Notes: generated by a model from the sequence alone, not told the origin. A DNA stretch of 64,000 nucleotides from Rhizobium leucaenae USDA 9039 (GCF_000426285.1 NZ_AUFB01000005.1:310001-374000), one strand, 5' to 3'. Positions 17,392 to 27,996 are shown, counted from the first letter of the stretch. A program made the numbers and translations.

Positions 17392-18782
17392 CAGCCGTGG
17401 CCCTCCTTTGTAAAGCTGCCGGATACCGCTTTCCGCTCCTTGAGGAAGGCGGTTGGCTCACGGGTGCCGACGAAGCCGCGCGGCTTCAATATCATGACGA
17501 CGACCATGGCCAGGCCGAAGATCAGCATGCGGTAGAGTTCCGGAGTGAAGTCGGCACCGAAAATAACCTTGAGGAAGCCCATGTCGCGCAGCAATTCCGT
17601 GCCGCCGACCATGGCGATCGCGGCGATGGCGATGCCTTTCAGCGAGCCCATGCCGCCAAGCACGACGATCGCGAGAATGACTGCCGATTCGAGGAACACG
17701 AAGGATTCAGGCGAGACGAAGCCCTGACGCGCGGCAAAGAACGAGCCGGCAAAACCGCCGAACATCGCGCCGGTGGCGAATGCCGTCAGCTTCGTCGTCA
17801 CCGTGTTGATGCCGAGCGAGCGGCAGGCGATTTCGTCTTCGCGCAGCGCTTCCCAGGCGCGACCGATCGGCATCCGGCGCAGCCGGATCGTCACATAGGC
17901 GGTCAGCATGCAGAGCGCCAGAATGACGTAGAACAGGAAGATCTTGTACCAAGCCGACGAGATCGGCAGGCCGAAGGTCCGGACGAAATTGTGCGGATCC
18001 TTCATGTCGAACGTATAAAGGCCGAACAGCGAGGCCTTGGTGATGTTGGAGATGCCGAAGCTGCCGCGGGTAACATCCGTCCAGTTGGTGATGACGATGC
18101 GGATGATTTCGCCGAAGGCCAGCGTCACGATGGCGAGATAATCGCCGCGCAGACGCAGCACCGGAAAGCCGAGGATCATGCCCCACAAGCCGGCGAAGAT
18201 GCCGGACAACGGCAGCAGGATCCAGAAGGACAGGCCGAAATGCGTCGACAGCAGCGCGTAGGAATAGGCTCCGACCGCATAGAAGGCGACGTAACCGAGG
18301 TCGAGTAGGCCGGCCAGGCCGACGACGATGTTCAGGCCCCAGGCGAGCATCACGTAGATCAGGATCTGGATGCCGAAATTGTCGACATAGGTCAGCGATC
18401 CCTGCGCACCGAAAAGCGCCAGCGCCAAAAGTGGATAGATGAGCAGGAAGACAAGCGCGATCGCGTTGAAGTTCCGCGAGATGAAGCCAGGTTCGGCTTC
18501 GACGGGCGGAGCCTTCGCCTTTGCGGCTTTCATGGCCGCCAGCTTGGGCTGCACGAACACCGTCATGACGAATCGCCCGACGGCGGCTATCGTGACGATG
18601 GACGCCAGCAAGCCCCAGCGTTGAACGATGACCAACTGGTTGTCGATGTTCTGATCGGTCTTCAGGCCGATATAGAGCACGAACATGCCGAATGCGATGA
18701 CCGCAGTCCAAAGGGCGTCGGTAATCCCCTTCTGGACAAGGCCGGGTGCGGTCTTGCCTGCAACGAAATTTGAACTTGCCAT
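17391..18782 (-). CDS. braE: Branched-chain amino acid ABC transporter permease BraE (LivM)
   Basis: 463 residues, longer than E. coli LivM because of an extra N-terminal pair of hydrophobic segments (about 20-75). The LivM core begins near residue 110. Typical motifs are [40 protein letters not shown] and the ATP-ase contact loop [20 protein letters not shown]. Its start lies 4 bases after braD stops, so the two are translated together. Confidence 0.95.
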   Translation of the reverse strand: MASSNFVAGKTAPGLVQKGITDALWTAVIAFGMFVLYIGLKTDQNIDNQLVIVQRWGLLASIVTIAAVGRFVMTVFVQPKLAAMKAAKAKAPPVEAEPGFISRNFNAIALVFLLIYPLLALALFGAQGSLTYVDNFGIQILIYVMLAWGLNIVVGLAGLLDLGYVAFYAVGAYSYALLSTHFGLSFWILLPLSGIFAGLWGMILGFPVLRLRGDYLAIVTLAFGEIIRIVITNWTDVTRGSFGISNITKASLFGLYTFDMKDPHNFVRTFGLPISSAWYKIFLFYVILALCMLTAYVTIRLRRMPIGRAWEALREDEIACRSLGINTVTTKLTAFATGAMFGGFAGSFFAARQGFVSPESFVFLESAVILAIVVLGGMGSLKGIAIAAIAMVGGTELLRDMGFLKVIFGADFTPELYRMLIFGLAMVVVMILKPRGFVGTREPTAFLKERKAVSGSFTKEGHG

Positions 18783-18786
18783 GGCG

Positions 18787-19689
18787 TTATACCTTCTCGA
18801 CTTCCGGCCGCCCGAGAATACCCGTCGGCTTGAAGATCAACACGTAGGCCAAGATGCCGTAGGTCGCGACATCCTTATACGCGATAGCGAAATTGCCCGA
18901 CCAGAACGACTCGATGAAACCGATCATCAGTCCGCCGAGCACGGCACCCGGCAACGAGCCGATGCCTCCGAGAACGGCCGCGGTGAACGCCTTGACACCG
19001 GGAACGAAGCCATCGGTGAAATTGGCGACACCGTAATACATCAGGTACATCGTGCCGGCGACGGCGGCGAGCGCCGCGCCCATGATGAAGGTGACGGAAA
19101 TTGTGCGGTCGACATTGATGCCGAGCAGCGCCGCCATCTTGCGATCCTGTTCCGTGGCGCGCTGCGCGCGGCCAAGCGCGGTCTTGTTGACCAGATACCA
19201 GAAAGCGGCGAGCAGAACGACCGTGCAGATGAAGATGATGATCTGCTTCAGCGACAGCGACACGCCGCCGATATTGTAGACATCGCCCACCAGCGTCGGG
19301 ATCGGCTTGTTGCGCGGGCCCTGTGCGACCTGGATGAAATTCGACAGCACGATCGACATGCCGATTGCGGTAATCAGCGGCGCCAGGCGGAAAGAACCGC
19401 GCAGCGGCCGATAGGCGACACGCTCGATCACCCAATTCCACAGGCTCGTCATCAACATGGCGACGATGAGCATCACCAGAAGCAGGATCGCCACGGGCAA
19501 TCCGGCAACGAGCGACACGAGAACCAGGTAAGTGATAAGAGCGGCGAATCCGCCAAGCATGAACACGTCGCCATGAGCAAAGTTGATCATGCCGATGATG
19601 CCGTAAACCATGGTATAGCCAATGGCGATCAGGCCGTAAATTGACCCGAGAGTCAGCCCGTTAAGGAGCTGCTGGATAAAATAATCCAT
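18787..19689 (-). CDS. braD: Branched-chain amino acid ABC transporter permease BraD (LivH)
   Basis: 300 residues, a LivH-type membrane protein. It contains [38 protein letters not shown] and the contact loop [27 protein letters not shown] precedes the ATG. It is the first gene of braDEFG. In Rhizobium leguminosarum Bra is a broad-range amino acid importer; that breadth is assumed here from the family. Confidence 0.95.
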   Translation of the reverse strand: MDYFIQQLLNGLTLGSIYGLIAIGYTMVYGIIGMINFAHGDVFMLGGFAALITYLVLVSLVAGLPVAILLLVMLIVAMLMTSLWNWVIERVAYRPLRGSFRLAPLITAIGMSIVLSNFIQVAQGPRNKPIPTLVGDVYNIGGVSLSLKQIIIFICTVVLLAAFWYLVNKTALGRAQRATEQDRKMAALLGINVDRTISVTFIMGAALAAVAGTMYLMYYGVANFTDGFVPGVKAFTAAVLGGIGSLPGAVLGGLMIGFIESFWSGNFAIAYKDVATYGILAYVLIFKPTGILGRPEVEKV

Positions 19690-19995
19690 ATGTCATTTCC
19701 CCTGGATGCGGAGTTTCATCGACCGCATCTCTTTTTGGTTAGGGTATTCCTTCGAGAGGGCCCGTGGGGGCGATTCCATACTGTTTTCGAAGGAAATGTG
19801 AAGCCAAAAAGGCAGGAAATTGACAAAATCTTTTCAAAAACCCCTTCGATGACGCAAATCGAGCCAGAAAAGATAGAAAAACAGCATTCTCTGGCTCAAA
19901 AATAGCCAGGACCATCCGGATTCGTATTTCGCTCAAAAAATCTCTTCAGAAACGGGCTCGCGAGAAGCCCGCTCCCTTCCCTCCGACCTGAATGC
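19690..19995. other. Gap carrying the braD promoter and leader
   Basis: 306 bases between braD and the dimethylglycine-dehydrogenase-like gene, both on the minus strand. It is AT-rich compared with its flanks, has several A/T tracts and holds no convincing gene. It contains a short hairpin at 19953-19971. I could not fix a -35/-10 pair with confidence. Confidence 0.5.
19953..19971 (-). terminator. Possible weak terminator of the dimethylglycine-dehydrogenase-like gene
   Basis: CGGGCT (19953-19958) pairs with AGCCCG (19966-19971), loop 7. On the minus strand it is followed within 10 bases by a T-rich run (ATTTTTTG). It lies 24 bases past the stop of the gene ending at 19996. Confidence 0.45.
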
Positions 19996-22422
19996 TCAGG
20001 AGCGCATGCGCGCGCCTTCGACATCGAACAACGGTTGCGGCTGCATTGTCGCAGGCAAAATGTCGCCGAGCAGTTCGATCGACCATCCCTGCGCTTCATC
20101 GGCAATCTCTTTCGGCACATAACCAATGGCGACCGAGACCCCCGAGGCGTGCGCATAGCCGCCCGAGGTCACCCAGCCGCAGACAGCACCGTTGTGATAG
20201 ATCGGTTCATCACCGATGACATCGGCATCCCTGGCCGCGAGAATAAATGTGCGCCGCCGCAAGGCGCCGCCCACGGCCTTCTCCCTGCCCGCCGCCGATT
20301 TTCCGATGAAATCGGCCTCCTTGGAGAGTGCTACGAAGCGGCCGAGCCCGGCCTCCAGGGGTCCATGAAGCGGACGGTATTCGCGCGCCCAGCTACCATA
20401 GGATTTGTCCAGGCGGAGTGCGTTCAGCGCCCTCAGACCGAAGAGCTTGACACCAAATTCGGCACCCGCCTCCATCAGCAGATCGAAGAGGTAGCGCTGA
20501 TGTTCCGGTTTCATCCAGATCTCATAGCCGAGATCGCCGGTATAGGAGACGCGGCCGACGATGGCAGGCGCCATGCCGAGATCCATGCGGCGGATGGACA
20601 TGAAGGGGAAAGCGGTTGCGGAAACATCCTGATGCGTCAGCTTTTCCAGGAGTTTGCGCGCATTCGGGCCCGCGATCGAAAGGCCGAGTAGCGACAGGCC
20701 GAGCGCCTTCAGCTCCACCGATCCGTCCTTTGGCAATTGGCTCTCGAACCAGCGCATATGATAGGCCTCGGCAACGCCGGAGCCGATAAGGAGGAAATCC
20801 CCTTCACCCAGTTTGGCGAGGGTGAAATCGCCGATAAGCTTGCCGTCATGCTTCAGCATCGGCGCCAGCGTCATGCGGCCAGCAGCCGGAATGCGGCAGG
20901 CAAGCAGCCGATCGAGAAAGGCTTCCGCTGCCGGTCCCTTGACCGAATATTTGGCAAAGCCGGAGGTTTCCATCAGGCCGACGCTGTCGCGCACCGCCCT
21001 CGCCTCCGCGCCGACCACATGGAAATCATTGGACCGCCGCCACGAAAACTCGTCCACTTCACCCGCAGGCGCAAACCACAGCGCCTGCTCCAGCCCATAG
21101 GAGGCACCGAAGACGCCACCCGCAGCCTTGAGCCTGTCGTAGATCGGCGTCGTCAGCAACGGCCGCGCCGCCGGCAGTTCCTCGTTGGGATAGCGGATGG
21201 AGAAACGCCGCGCATAGTTTTCGCGCACCTTGGCGTTGGTATAGGCAAGCGTCGCATAATCGCCATAGCGTGAGACGTCCATGGCGAAGACGTCGAAGCC
21301 GGGATCGCCGTGGATCATCCAGTTGGCGAGCGCCAGCCCCACGCCGCCGCCCTGGCTGAATCCGGCCATGACGGCGCAGGCGGACCAGTAATTCGTCAGG
21401 CCGCGTACCGGCCCTACCAGCGGATTGCCATCCGGCGAGAAGGTAAAGGGGCCGTTGATGATCTTCTTGATGCCGGCATTGTTGAAGGCGGGGAAATGAC
21501 GAAAGCCGACTTCGAGCTCCGGTGTGATGCGCTCGATATCCTCGGCCAATAGCTCATGGCCGAAATCCCAGGGCGTCGTCACCGGCGACCAGGGGCGGCA
21601 GGCCTTTTCATATGTGCCCATCAGCATGCCCTGCCGCTCCTGGCGCAGATAGATCTCGCCGTCGAAATCGACGCAGTGCATCAGCTCCTTGCCGGTCGTC
21701 TTGTTGAAATCGGCGACCTCCGGCATGTCCTCGGTGATCAGATACATGTGCTCCATGGCGAGCACCGGCAGTTCCAGCCCGACCATGCGCCCGACCTCGC
21801 GCGCCCAGAGACCGGCGGCATTGACGACATGCTCGGCAACGATCTCGCCCTGATTGGTAATCACCCGCCAGGAACCGTCCTCGCGCTGCACCAACTCCTC
21901 GACCTTGGTGTGCAGGTAAATCTCGGCGCCGTTCTTCTTGGCCGAGCGTGCATAGGCATGTGTGGTGCCGTAGGGATCGAGATGACCTTCGACGGGATCA
22001 TAGAGCGCGCCGACAAATTGGTCGGGATCGAGAAGCGGCATCATCACATGCGCTTCCTTCGGCGTCAGCAATGTCGCCTCAAGACCGTGATACCGGCCTT
22101 TGGCAAGGATCGATTTCAGCCAGTCGAAACGCTGCGGGGTTGCCGCCAGCATCAGACCGGAGGTCATGTGCAGCCCGATATCCTGGCCGGAATAGTCTTG
22201 GATCTCCTTATAGAGCTCGACCGTATATTTCTGCAGCTTGGCGACATTAGGATCGCCGTTGATCGTGTGCATGCCGCCCGCCGCGTGCCACGTCGAACCC
22301 GATGTCAGCTCCGAGCGCTCCAACAGCACGACGTCCGTCCAGCCGAATTTCGTCAGGTGATAAAGCACCGAACATCCGACGACCCCGCCGCCGATGACGA
22401 CGACCTTGGCATGGCTTTTCAT
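19996..22422 (-). CDS. FAD-dependent dimethylglycine/sarcosine dehydrogenase-like protein
   Basis: 808 residues. The FAD Rossmann motif is VVVIGGGVVGCSVLYHL (7-23). The SGSTWHAAGG motif has His46 at the place where FAD is covalently bound in dimethylglycine dehydrogenase and oxidase. A DAO oxidase domain runs to about 390. The rest is a GcvT-like, folate-binding aminomethyl-transferase region (about 425-700) and a C-terminal barrel. Such enzymes remove a methyl group from methylated glycines and pass it to tetrahydrofolate. It sits 188 bases downstream of soxG on the same strand, which supports a role in the betaine-dimethylglycine-sarcosine route. The exact substrate is not readable. Confidence 0.87.
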   Translation of the reverse strand: MKSHAKVVVIGGGVVGCSVLYHLTKFGWTDVVLLERSELTSGSTWHAAGGMHTINGDPNVAKLQKYTVELYKEIQDYSGQDIGLHMTSGLMLAATPQRFDWLKSILAKGRYHGLEATLLTPKEAHVMMPLLDPDQFVGALYDPVEGHLDPYGTTHAYARSAKKNGAEIYLHTKVEELVQREDGSWRVITNQGEIVAEHVVNAAGLWAREVGRMVGLELPVLAMEHMYLITEDMPEVADFNKTTGKELMHCVDFDGEIYLRQERQGMLMGTYEKACRPWSPVTTPWDFGHELLAEDIERITPELEVGFRHFPAFNNAGIKKIINGPFTFSPDGNPLVGPVRGLTNYWSACAVMAGFSQGGGVGLALANWMIHGDPGFDVFAMDVSRYGDYATLAYTNAKVRENYARRFSIRYPNEELPAARPLLTTPIYDRLKAAGGVFGASYGLEQALWFAPAGEVDEFSWRRSNDFHVVGAEARAVRDSVGLMETSGFAKYSVKGPAAEAFLDRLLACRIPAAGRMTLAPMLKHDGKLIGDFTLAKLGEGDFLLIGSGVAEAYHMRWFESQLPKDGSVELKALGLSLLGLSIAGPNARKLLEKLTHQDVSATAFPFMSIRRMDLGMAPAIVGRVSYTGDLGYEIWMKPEHQRYLFDLLMEAGAEFGVKLFGLRALNALRLDKSYGSWAREYRPLHGPLEAGLGRFVALSKEADFIGKSAAGREKAVGGALRRRTFILAARDADVIGDEPIYHNGAVCGWVTSGGYAHASGVSVAIGYVPKEIADEAQGWSIELLGDILPATMQPQPLFDVEGARMRS

Positions 22423-22490
22423 CCAAAAATCCCCTTGTTCGGCGCGAAGTCGCCGGGAATTTTCCCGTTTGACCGACCGTATTTGCAGGG

Positions 22491-22504
22491 TAGCCTAGAG
22501 GCTA
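22491..22504. promoter_or_regulatory. Small inverted repeat upstream of the dimethylglycine-dehydrogenase-like gene
   Basis: TAGCCT and AGGCTA (22491-22496 and 22499-22504) form a perfect repeat with a 2-base centre. It lies 69 bases before the start at 22422, in the gap after soxG. It is a possible operator showing that this gene has its own promoter. Short and unproven. Confidence 0.3.
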
Positions 22505-22609
22505 TCTATAAGGCCAAATAGCCCGAACTGCGAAACCGATATGTCTGTTTGCGCCATCGCAATTGTTCGGATCGCGCCATTGCTTTCCGGCGCATAAGCC
22601 CTTAGCCGC

Positions 22610-23164
22610 TCAATCAGCAAACCCTGCCGTCAACGCGAACTCACGCCCCATCTCCATCAGCTCCTCGAACACGCTGCCGGCATAAGAGCGAGGGACGATG
22701 ATCTCGAAAAGGTCGGGGCCGGTGCGGGCGAGATTGGCACTGACATGGCAGCACAGCATGTTAGCCGACCGTCCCTCGGCGAAGACTTGCGGATGCAAGT
22801 CGACCGCGACGCATTTCGCCAGGATGCGTCGGACACTCGGACCCGAAAGTCGCAGCACCACGCGGCCGTCGCTCTGTTCGAAGAAGGAAACGCGGGCGGC
22901 ATCCAATAAAGCGAGATCACGCGCCACGCTCTCGGCCCCCAACACCTCCGATACCGCCAGCCAATCGCCCGGTCCCACATGGCGTACTGAAATATCCGAC
23001 ATCGCTTTCAATGCCGCCAGCGTCCAGGCTTCTTGGCCGGCATGGGCGAGCACGGAGAATATGGCGGGCCGGCGGACGACGGCAAGATGGTTCGGATTGG
23101 GCTCCGCCTCGAAGCCGGAGATGTGGTCTTCCAGCACGTGCCGGTTTTGATATGCAACGCTCAT
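22610..23164 (-). CDS. soxG: Sarcosine oxidase subunit gamma SoxG
   Basis: 184 residues from the ATG at 23164, 7 bases after the soxA stop; the open frame to 23230 runs back into soxA and is not used. The protein resembles the GcvT-like gamma subunit: AIGWLAV-type core (GDWLAVSEVLGAE), DAARVSFFEQSDGRVVLRLSGP and CHVSANLARTGPDLFEIIVPRSYAGSVFEELM. The gamma subunit is the least conserved part of heterotetrameric sarcosine oxidase; the position after soxB-D-A makes the call secure. Confidence 0.92.
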   Translation of the reverse strand: MSVAYQNRHVLEDHISGFEAEPNPNHLAVVRRPAIFSVLAHAGQEAWTLAALKAMSDISVRHVGPGDWLAVSEVLGAESVARDLALLDAARVSFFEQSDGRVVLRLSGPSVRRILAKCVAVDLHPQVFAEGRSANMLCCHVSANLARTGPDLFEIIVPRSYAGSVFEELMEMGREFALTAGFAD

Positions 23165-23171
23165 CAATCCC

Positions 23172-26129
23172 TCATCCCAAAAGCTTCTTGTTGGCGGGAT
23201 CAACGAAAACCGGATTACAAACCTCGGCAATCATCTCTTCGCCGCGCAGCCCATCCCAGACGATCACATGTTCACCGATCCGCTCGCGGCCGGATTTCAG
23301 GAAAGCCAGCGCGATGAAATGCCCGAGAACCGGGGAGAAGCAGGCGGAAGAAACATGGCCTTGATCATTCGCCGTCGACGGCTTTGCGCCTTCCTTCAGG
23401 AGGTGCGCACCCGCCCGGATTTCCTTGGTGGCATCGACTGGCTTCAGCCCGACGAGCTGGACACGATCGGCGGCGGTGAGGCCGAAGCGGGTCGAAAGCC
23501 GTTTGCCGATGAAATCCGGCTTCTGCGTCGCCATCATCCGGCCGAGGCCCACATCGTCTGGCGTGGCGCGGCCATCCAACTCGTTATGGGTGACATGCCC
23601 CTTCTCGATGCGAAGCACATTCAGCGCCTCTACCCCGTAGGCGCAGATACCATGCGCCTTGCCCGCCGCCATGATCGCATCCGCCACCGCTTCGCCATAG
23701 CCGGCAGGAACCGCGAGTTCATAGGCCAGTTCGCCGGAGAAGGAGATGCGGAACAGTCTCGCCTTCAGACCACCTTTCAACATCACTTCTGCGGCAGCGA
23801 GGAATGGGAAGAACGCGTCGGAAATATCGTCCTCGACAATCTGTTCCAGAACCTCACGGGCCTTCGGTCCCGCAATCGCCATCTGCGCCCATTGATCCGA
23901 CGAGGAAACGAAACATACGTCGAGTTGCGGCCAAAGGGTCTGGGCACAGAATTCCATATGCGCCATCACCTCTCCAGCCATCGCGGTCGTGGTGGTGAGG
24001 AAGAAATGGTTTGGCGACAGCCGGCTCGTCGTGCCGTCGTCGAACACCATGCCGTCCTCGCGCAGCATCAGCCCGTAGCGTGCCTTGCCGATCGGCAGTT
24101 TCAGGACGGCATTGGAATAGAGACGGTTGAGAAACTCCGCCGCATCCTTGCCGAACACTTCGATCTTGCCGAGCGTCGAGACATCGCAGAGGCCGACATT
24201 GTTGCGGACGTTCAGCACCTCTCGGTCGACGCTATCGCGCCAGTCCCTCTCGCCCGGACGCGCAAACCAGGCGGAGCGATACCAAAGGCCCGCTTCGACG
24301 AAGATCGCGCCATTTTTCTTCGCCCAGCCATGCAACGGCGATTCCCGCACCGGCTGCGCACGCTTGTCGCGCGCCGTACCGGCCAGGGCACCGAAGGAGA
24401 CGGGCGTATAGAAAGGCCGGAACGTCGTCGTGCCGACAGCCGCAGGGCTGACGCCGCGCATGCCGGCGATTAGGCCGGCGGCGTTGACATTGCCGAGTTT
24501 GCCTTGATCCGTGGCCATGCCGCTCGTCGTATAGCGCTTGGCATGCTCCGCATGACCAAAGCCTTCTCGTAAGGCTAAGCCCAAATCTTTCGCATGGACG
24601 TCGTTCTGAAAGTCGACGAAAGCCTTGTCCTTGGCGCCCGGCACATGCCAGATGGCGGCGAAGGACTGCTCGTAATCGCCTTCGACCTCGGGCATCTCGG
24701 CCTCATGCGCCCTGCGTCCGAGGCTTTCGACTACCCGCCGCGCCTTTGCCGCACCATCGGCGAGACAGCCGGAAACACTGTCGATGCCTGCAGCCGATCC
24801 GGCAATCTCCATTTCGCCGCCGACGGTGGGTGCCAGGAAGGCCTGTTTCTCGTCGGACCACACCGGCTTTGCGCCGCGCTGACAGGCGAGGTGAATGATC
24901 GGCGACCAGCCGCCAGACATGGCAAGCGCATCGCAGGCGATAAGTTCGTCTAGGCCACCGCGATCAGCAATCACGCCGCTGATACGATACCGGCCCTTCG
25001 TGGCCTGTACGGTGCCACCATGGATGATGCGAATGCCCTGCGGTGCAGGATCGGAGGAGGCGCTACGCGTATCGATGATAACAGATATTTCGACGCCTTC
25101 AGCCGCCAGATCCAGCGCGGTGCGATAGCCGGAGCCGCCATTGGTGAACACCGCCACCTTCTGCCCCGCCACGACACCATAGCGATTGAGGTAGCTGCGC
25201 ATCGCGCCAGCCATCATCACGCCCGGTCTGTCATTGCCGCCGAACACCAGGGGCCGCTCTTCCGCACCGGTCGCCAGGATGGCGCGCTTGGCGGCGATGC
25301 GCCAGAGACGCTCGACCGGCAGATCGGGCGACGGCGTTGGTACATGCTTCTGCACTTTTTCGACGGCACCGAAGACATTGTCGTCGTACCAGCCGAACAC
25401 CGTCGTGCGCGGCATCAACGTGACATTCTCGAAGCTCTGGAGTTCGTCGAGCGCCGCGTGCACGAAGATATCCGTAGAGACGCTGCCGATCGACAATCGC
25501 TCCGACAATAGCGACCCGCCCAGACGGAATCCTTCGTCTGCAAGGATGATGCGGAGCCCGGCGCGCGCCGCCGTCAGCGCCGCCATCAGCCCGGCAGGGC
25601 CGGAGCCGATCACCAGCAGATCGCAATGCGCCCAGGCCTTCTCATAGCGATCGGGATCGGCCTGCATCGCGGCCTTGCCGAGACCGGCCGCACGGCGGAT
25701 CAGCGGCTCATAAACCTTCTCCCAGAAGGCCGCCGGCCACATGAACGTCTTGTAGTAGAAGCCGGCGCCGAGAAAGGGCGAGAGCAGACCGTTGATCGAG
25801 GCAATGTCATATTTCAGCGACGGCCAGCGGTTTTGGCTGACGGCGGTCATGCCTTGATAGAGCTCGGCGACTGTGGCGCGCGTATTCGGCTCCGCCCGCC
25901 CATCCCTGCCGATCGTCACCAGCGCATTCGGCTCGGCGGACCCCGCCGTCAAAATGCCGCGTGGACGATGGTATTTGAAGCTGCGGCCGACGAGCAATTG
26001 GTCGTTGGCGAGAAGCGCAGCGGCGAGCGTATCGCCTTCCATCCCCTTCATGTCCCTGCCGTCGAACTTGAACGAAAGCGGCCGGCTGCGATTGACGAGC
26101 CCGCCGGAAGAAAGACGATAAGCCGTCAT
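23172..26129 (-). CDS. soxA: Sarcosine oxidase subunit alpha SoxA
   Basis: 985 residues from the ATG at 26129, which overlaps the soxD stop (ATGA); upstream in-frame codons lie inside soxD and are rejected. Domains: N-terminal ferredoxin-like region (FKFDGRDMKGMEGDTLAAALLAN), NAD-binding Rossmann fold (LLVIGSGPAGLMAALTAARAG, about 172-190), a second nucleotide-binding region (about 330-470), then a GcvT-like folate-binding half (about 590-985, ending near FVDPANKKLLG). Together with SoxB, D and G it oxidises sarcosine to glycine, forming 5,10-methylene-tetrahydrofolate and hydrogen peroxide. Confidence 0.95.
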   Translation of the reverse strand: MTAYRLSSGGLVNRSRPLSFKFDGRDMKGMEGDTLAAALLANDQLLVGRSFKYHRPRGILTAGSAEPNALVTIGRDGRAEPNTRATVAELYQGMTAVSQNRWPSLKYDIASINGLLSPFLGAGFYYKTFMWPAAFWEKVYEPLIRRAAGLGKAAMQADPDRYEKAWAHCDLLVIGSGPAGLMAALTAARAGLRIILADEGFRLGGSLLSERLSIGSVSTDIFVHAALDELQSFENVTLMPRTTVFGWYDDNVFGAVEKVQKHVPTPSPDLPVERLWRIAAKRAILATGAEERPLVFGGNDRPGVMMAGAMRSYLNRYGVVAGQKVAVFTNGGSGYRTALDLAAEGVEISVIIDTRSASSDPAPQGIRIIHGGTVQATKGRYRISGVIADRGGLDELIACDALAMSGGWSPIIHLACQRGAKPVWSDEKQAFLAPTVGGEMEIAGSAAGIDSVSGCLADGAAKARRVVESLGRRAHEAEMPEVEGDYEQSFAAIWHVPGAKDKAFVDFQNDVHAKDLGLALREGFGHAEHAKRYTTSGMATDQGKLGNVNAAGLIAGMRGVSPAAVGTTTFRPFYTPVSFGALAGTARDKRAQPVRESPLHGWAKKNGAIFVEAGLWYRSAWFARPGERDWRDSVDREVLNVRNNVGLCDVSTLGKIEVFGKDAAEFLNRLYSNAVLKLPIGKARYGLMLREDGMVFDDGTTSRLSPNHFFLTTTTAMAGEVMAHMEFCAQTLWPQLDVCFVSSSDQWAQMAIAGPKAREVLEQIVEDDISDAFFPFLAAAEVMLKGGLKARLFRISFSGELAYELAVPAGYGEAVADAIMAAGKAHGICAYGVEALNVLRIEKGHVTHNELDGRATPDDVGLGRMMATQKPDFIGKRLSTRFGLTAADRVQLVGLKPVDATKEIRAGAHLLKEGAKPSTANDQGHVSSACFSPVLGHFIALAFLKSGRERIGEHVIVWDGLRGEEMIAEVCNPVFVDPANKKLLG

Positions 26130-26404
26130 TGCGCCGCCTCCCGCGCCTTGTCCGCGGCATCGGTGACGGAGAAGACCTCGTGGGTGACATTGCTGCGGTC
26201 GACAATCAGCCAGCGGCGGCAACCGGCCGCATGGTGCCAATGTTCGAGGATGCGCCCTCGTTCATTATCGCGGATATAAACATGGCGATGCCAGTCTTCA
26301 TCCGGCGCAGACGGTGTCGGACGGACGGCGGATGCAGAGCCGCGAATGGTGAACTCTTCTTTCGGGCGCGCGCCGCAATGCGGGCAGGTGATCAGGCTTG
26401 CCAT
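26126..26404 (-). CDS. soxD: Sarcosine oxidase subunit delta SoxD
   Basis: 92 residues from the ATG at 26404, 13 bases after soxB; a longer frame to 26506 would overlap soxB and is rejected. It begins MASLITCPHCGARPKEEF and ends with HHAAGCRRW and VTHEV. The CxxC pair and the later His/Cys form the zinc site of the small structural subunit. It is coupled to soxA through an ATGA overlap. Confidence 0.95.
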   Translation of the reverse strand: MASLITCPHCGARPKEEFTIRGSASAVRPTPSAPDEDWHRHVYIRDNERGRILEHWHHAAGCRRWLIVDRSNVTHEVFSVTDAADKAREAAQ

Positions 26405-26417
26405 TGGTTTCGTGCCC

Positions 26418-27668
26418 TCAATGCAGATTCGGCTGCGGACCCTTGCCGCCTTCGTCGATCGCAAAACCGCGCTCGAAACGGTCCAGGCGCATGAAGCGGC
26501 TGACATGGTGGCTCTCGCCCTTGGCGATCAGATGCGCGAAGCAAAAGCCGGAGGCCGGTGTCGCTTTGAAGCCGCCATAGTTCCATCCGCAGTTCAGATA
26601 GAGATTGTCGACCGGCGTACGGTCGATGATCGGCGAACCGTCCATGCTCATATCCATCACCCCGCCCCAGCTCCGCAGCACGCGGACGCGCGACAGGCCC
26701 GGGATCAGCGACACCCCCTCCTCCATCGTATGCTCCACAGTGGCGAGATTGCCGCGCTGAGCATAGGAGCTGTAATAATCGACATCGGCCCCGAAGACCA
26801 AACCGCCCTTGTCGGACTGCGATATGTAAAAGTGGCCGGCACCATAGGTGATGACGTGATCGATCACCGGTTTCAGCCCTTCCGTGACGAAAGCCTGCAG
26901 CACATGGGTTTCGATCGGTAATTCCAAATCCGCCATGCGCCCAAGAATCGAAGTATGACCGGCCGCCGCCAGCGCCAGCTTGTTGCAGCCGATGAAGCCG
27001 CGCGTGGTCTCGACACCGGTCACGATGCCCCCCTCACGGCGGATGCCGATCACCTCGCATTGCTGGATGAGATCGACGCCGCGGCTGTCGGCGCCGCGCG
27101 CATAGCCCCAGGCGACGGCATCGTGCCGCGCCGTACCGCCACGCGCCTGCAGCAACCCGCCAAGGATCGGAAAGCGCGCATGATCGAAATTGAGATAAGG
27201 CATTATCTTGCGGACCTGATCGCGGCTCAGCAGTTCCGCATCGACCCCGTGCATGCGCATGGCATTGCCGCGCCGAGCATAGGCATCGCGTTGCCTATCG
27301 GAATGGAAAAGATTGATAACGCCCCGCTGCGAGATCATGGCATTGTAATTGAAATCCCGCTCCAGCCCTTCCCAAAGCTGCATCGAGAACTCGTAGAACG
27401 GCTCGTTGCCCGGCAGCAGGTAATTGGAGCGGATGATCGTGGTATTGCGGCCCACATTGCCGGAACCGAGATAGCTCTTTTCCAGCACCGCAACATTGGT
27501 GATGCCGAACTCCTTGGCGAGATAGTAGGCCGTCGCCAATCCATGCCCGCCACCGCCAACAATGATAACGTCATAATGCGATTTCGGCTCCGGAGTTCGC
27601 CAGACGGGCTGCCAATGACGGTTTCCTGAAAGCGCCTGCTTCAGAACCTGATATGCCGAATAACGCAT
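26418..27668 (-). CDS. soxB: Sarcosine oxidase subunit beta SoxB
   Basis: 416 residues from the ATG at 27668 (MRYSAYQVLKQAL), the usual SoxB start; the frame is open to 27752 without support. The FAD motif is DVIIVGGGGHGLATAYYLAKE. GSGNVGRNTTIIRSNYLLPGN follows, as in every SoxB. The C-terminal part includes NCGWNYGGFKATPASG. This subunit holds the non-covalent FAD and covalent FMN and oxidises sarcosine. It is the first gene of soxBDAG. Confidence 0.96.
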   Translation of the reverse strand: MRYSAYQVLKQALSGNRHWQPVWRTPEPKSHYDVIIVGGGGHGLATAYYLAKEFGITNVAVLEKSYLGSGNVGRNTTIIRSNYLLPGNEPFYEFSMQLWEGLERDFNYNAMISQRGVINLFHSDRQRDAYARRGNAMRMHGVDAELLSRDQVRKIMPYLNFDHARFPILGGLLQARGGTARHDAVAWGYARGADSRGVDLIQQCEVIGIRREGGIVTGVETTRGFIGCNKLALAAAGHTSILGRMADLELPIETHVLQAFVTEGLKPVIDHVITYGAGHFYISQSDKGGLVFGADVDYYSSYAQRGNLATVEHTMEEGVSLIPGLSRVRVLRSWGGVMDMSMDGSPIIDRTPVDNLYLNCGWNYGGFKATPASGFCFAHLIAKGESHHVSRFMRLDRFERGFAIDEGGKGPQPNLH

Positions 27669-27996
27669 GTATGAATCCCGGTCTCTATGCGGCCACACAT
27701 TCGCATAAGCAACAAAAACGACAAGTCCGGAAAGGACGGAAAATCTTCGCAATTAGAACATGTTCTTTCCCGAATGCGCAGCAAAGCAACGCACTGTATC
27801 TCAAAGAACACGCGGCGCCCGCGGATGCTGCCGACAACGGCGCATGGATGCGAAGGCCGGTTGCGGAGTCGCGCGTCAGGCGCTAGGCGGTTGAAACGTG
27901 ATCGGCCCGGGGTCTAAACTTTACAGGGAAGGCCTCTTAAATATTATATCTTTAAGCTCGAAACACTAACGGGCTGCGGAAAGACGATTAGGCGAA
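27669..27996. other. Divergent promoter gap between soxB and cysQ
   Basis: 328 bases between soxB (minus) and cysQ (plus). The cysQ-proximal part (27930-27975) is very AT-rich and contains CTTAAA and TTTAAG (27936-27941, 27951-27956) as an inverted repeat with a 9-base spacer. No gene is apparent. No clear operator for sox was identified. Confidence 0.45.
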
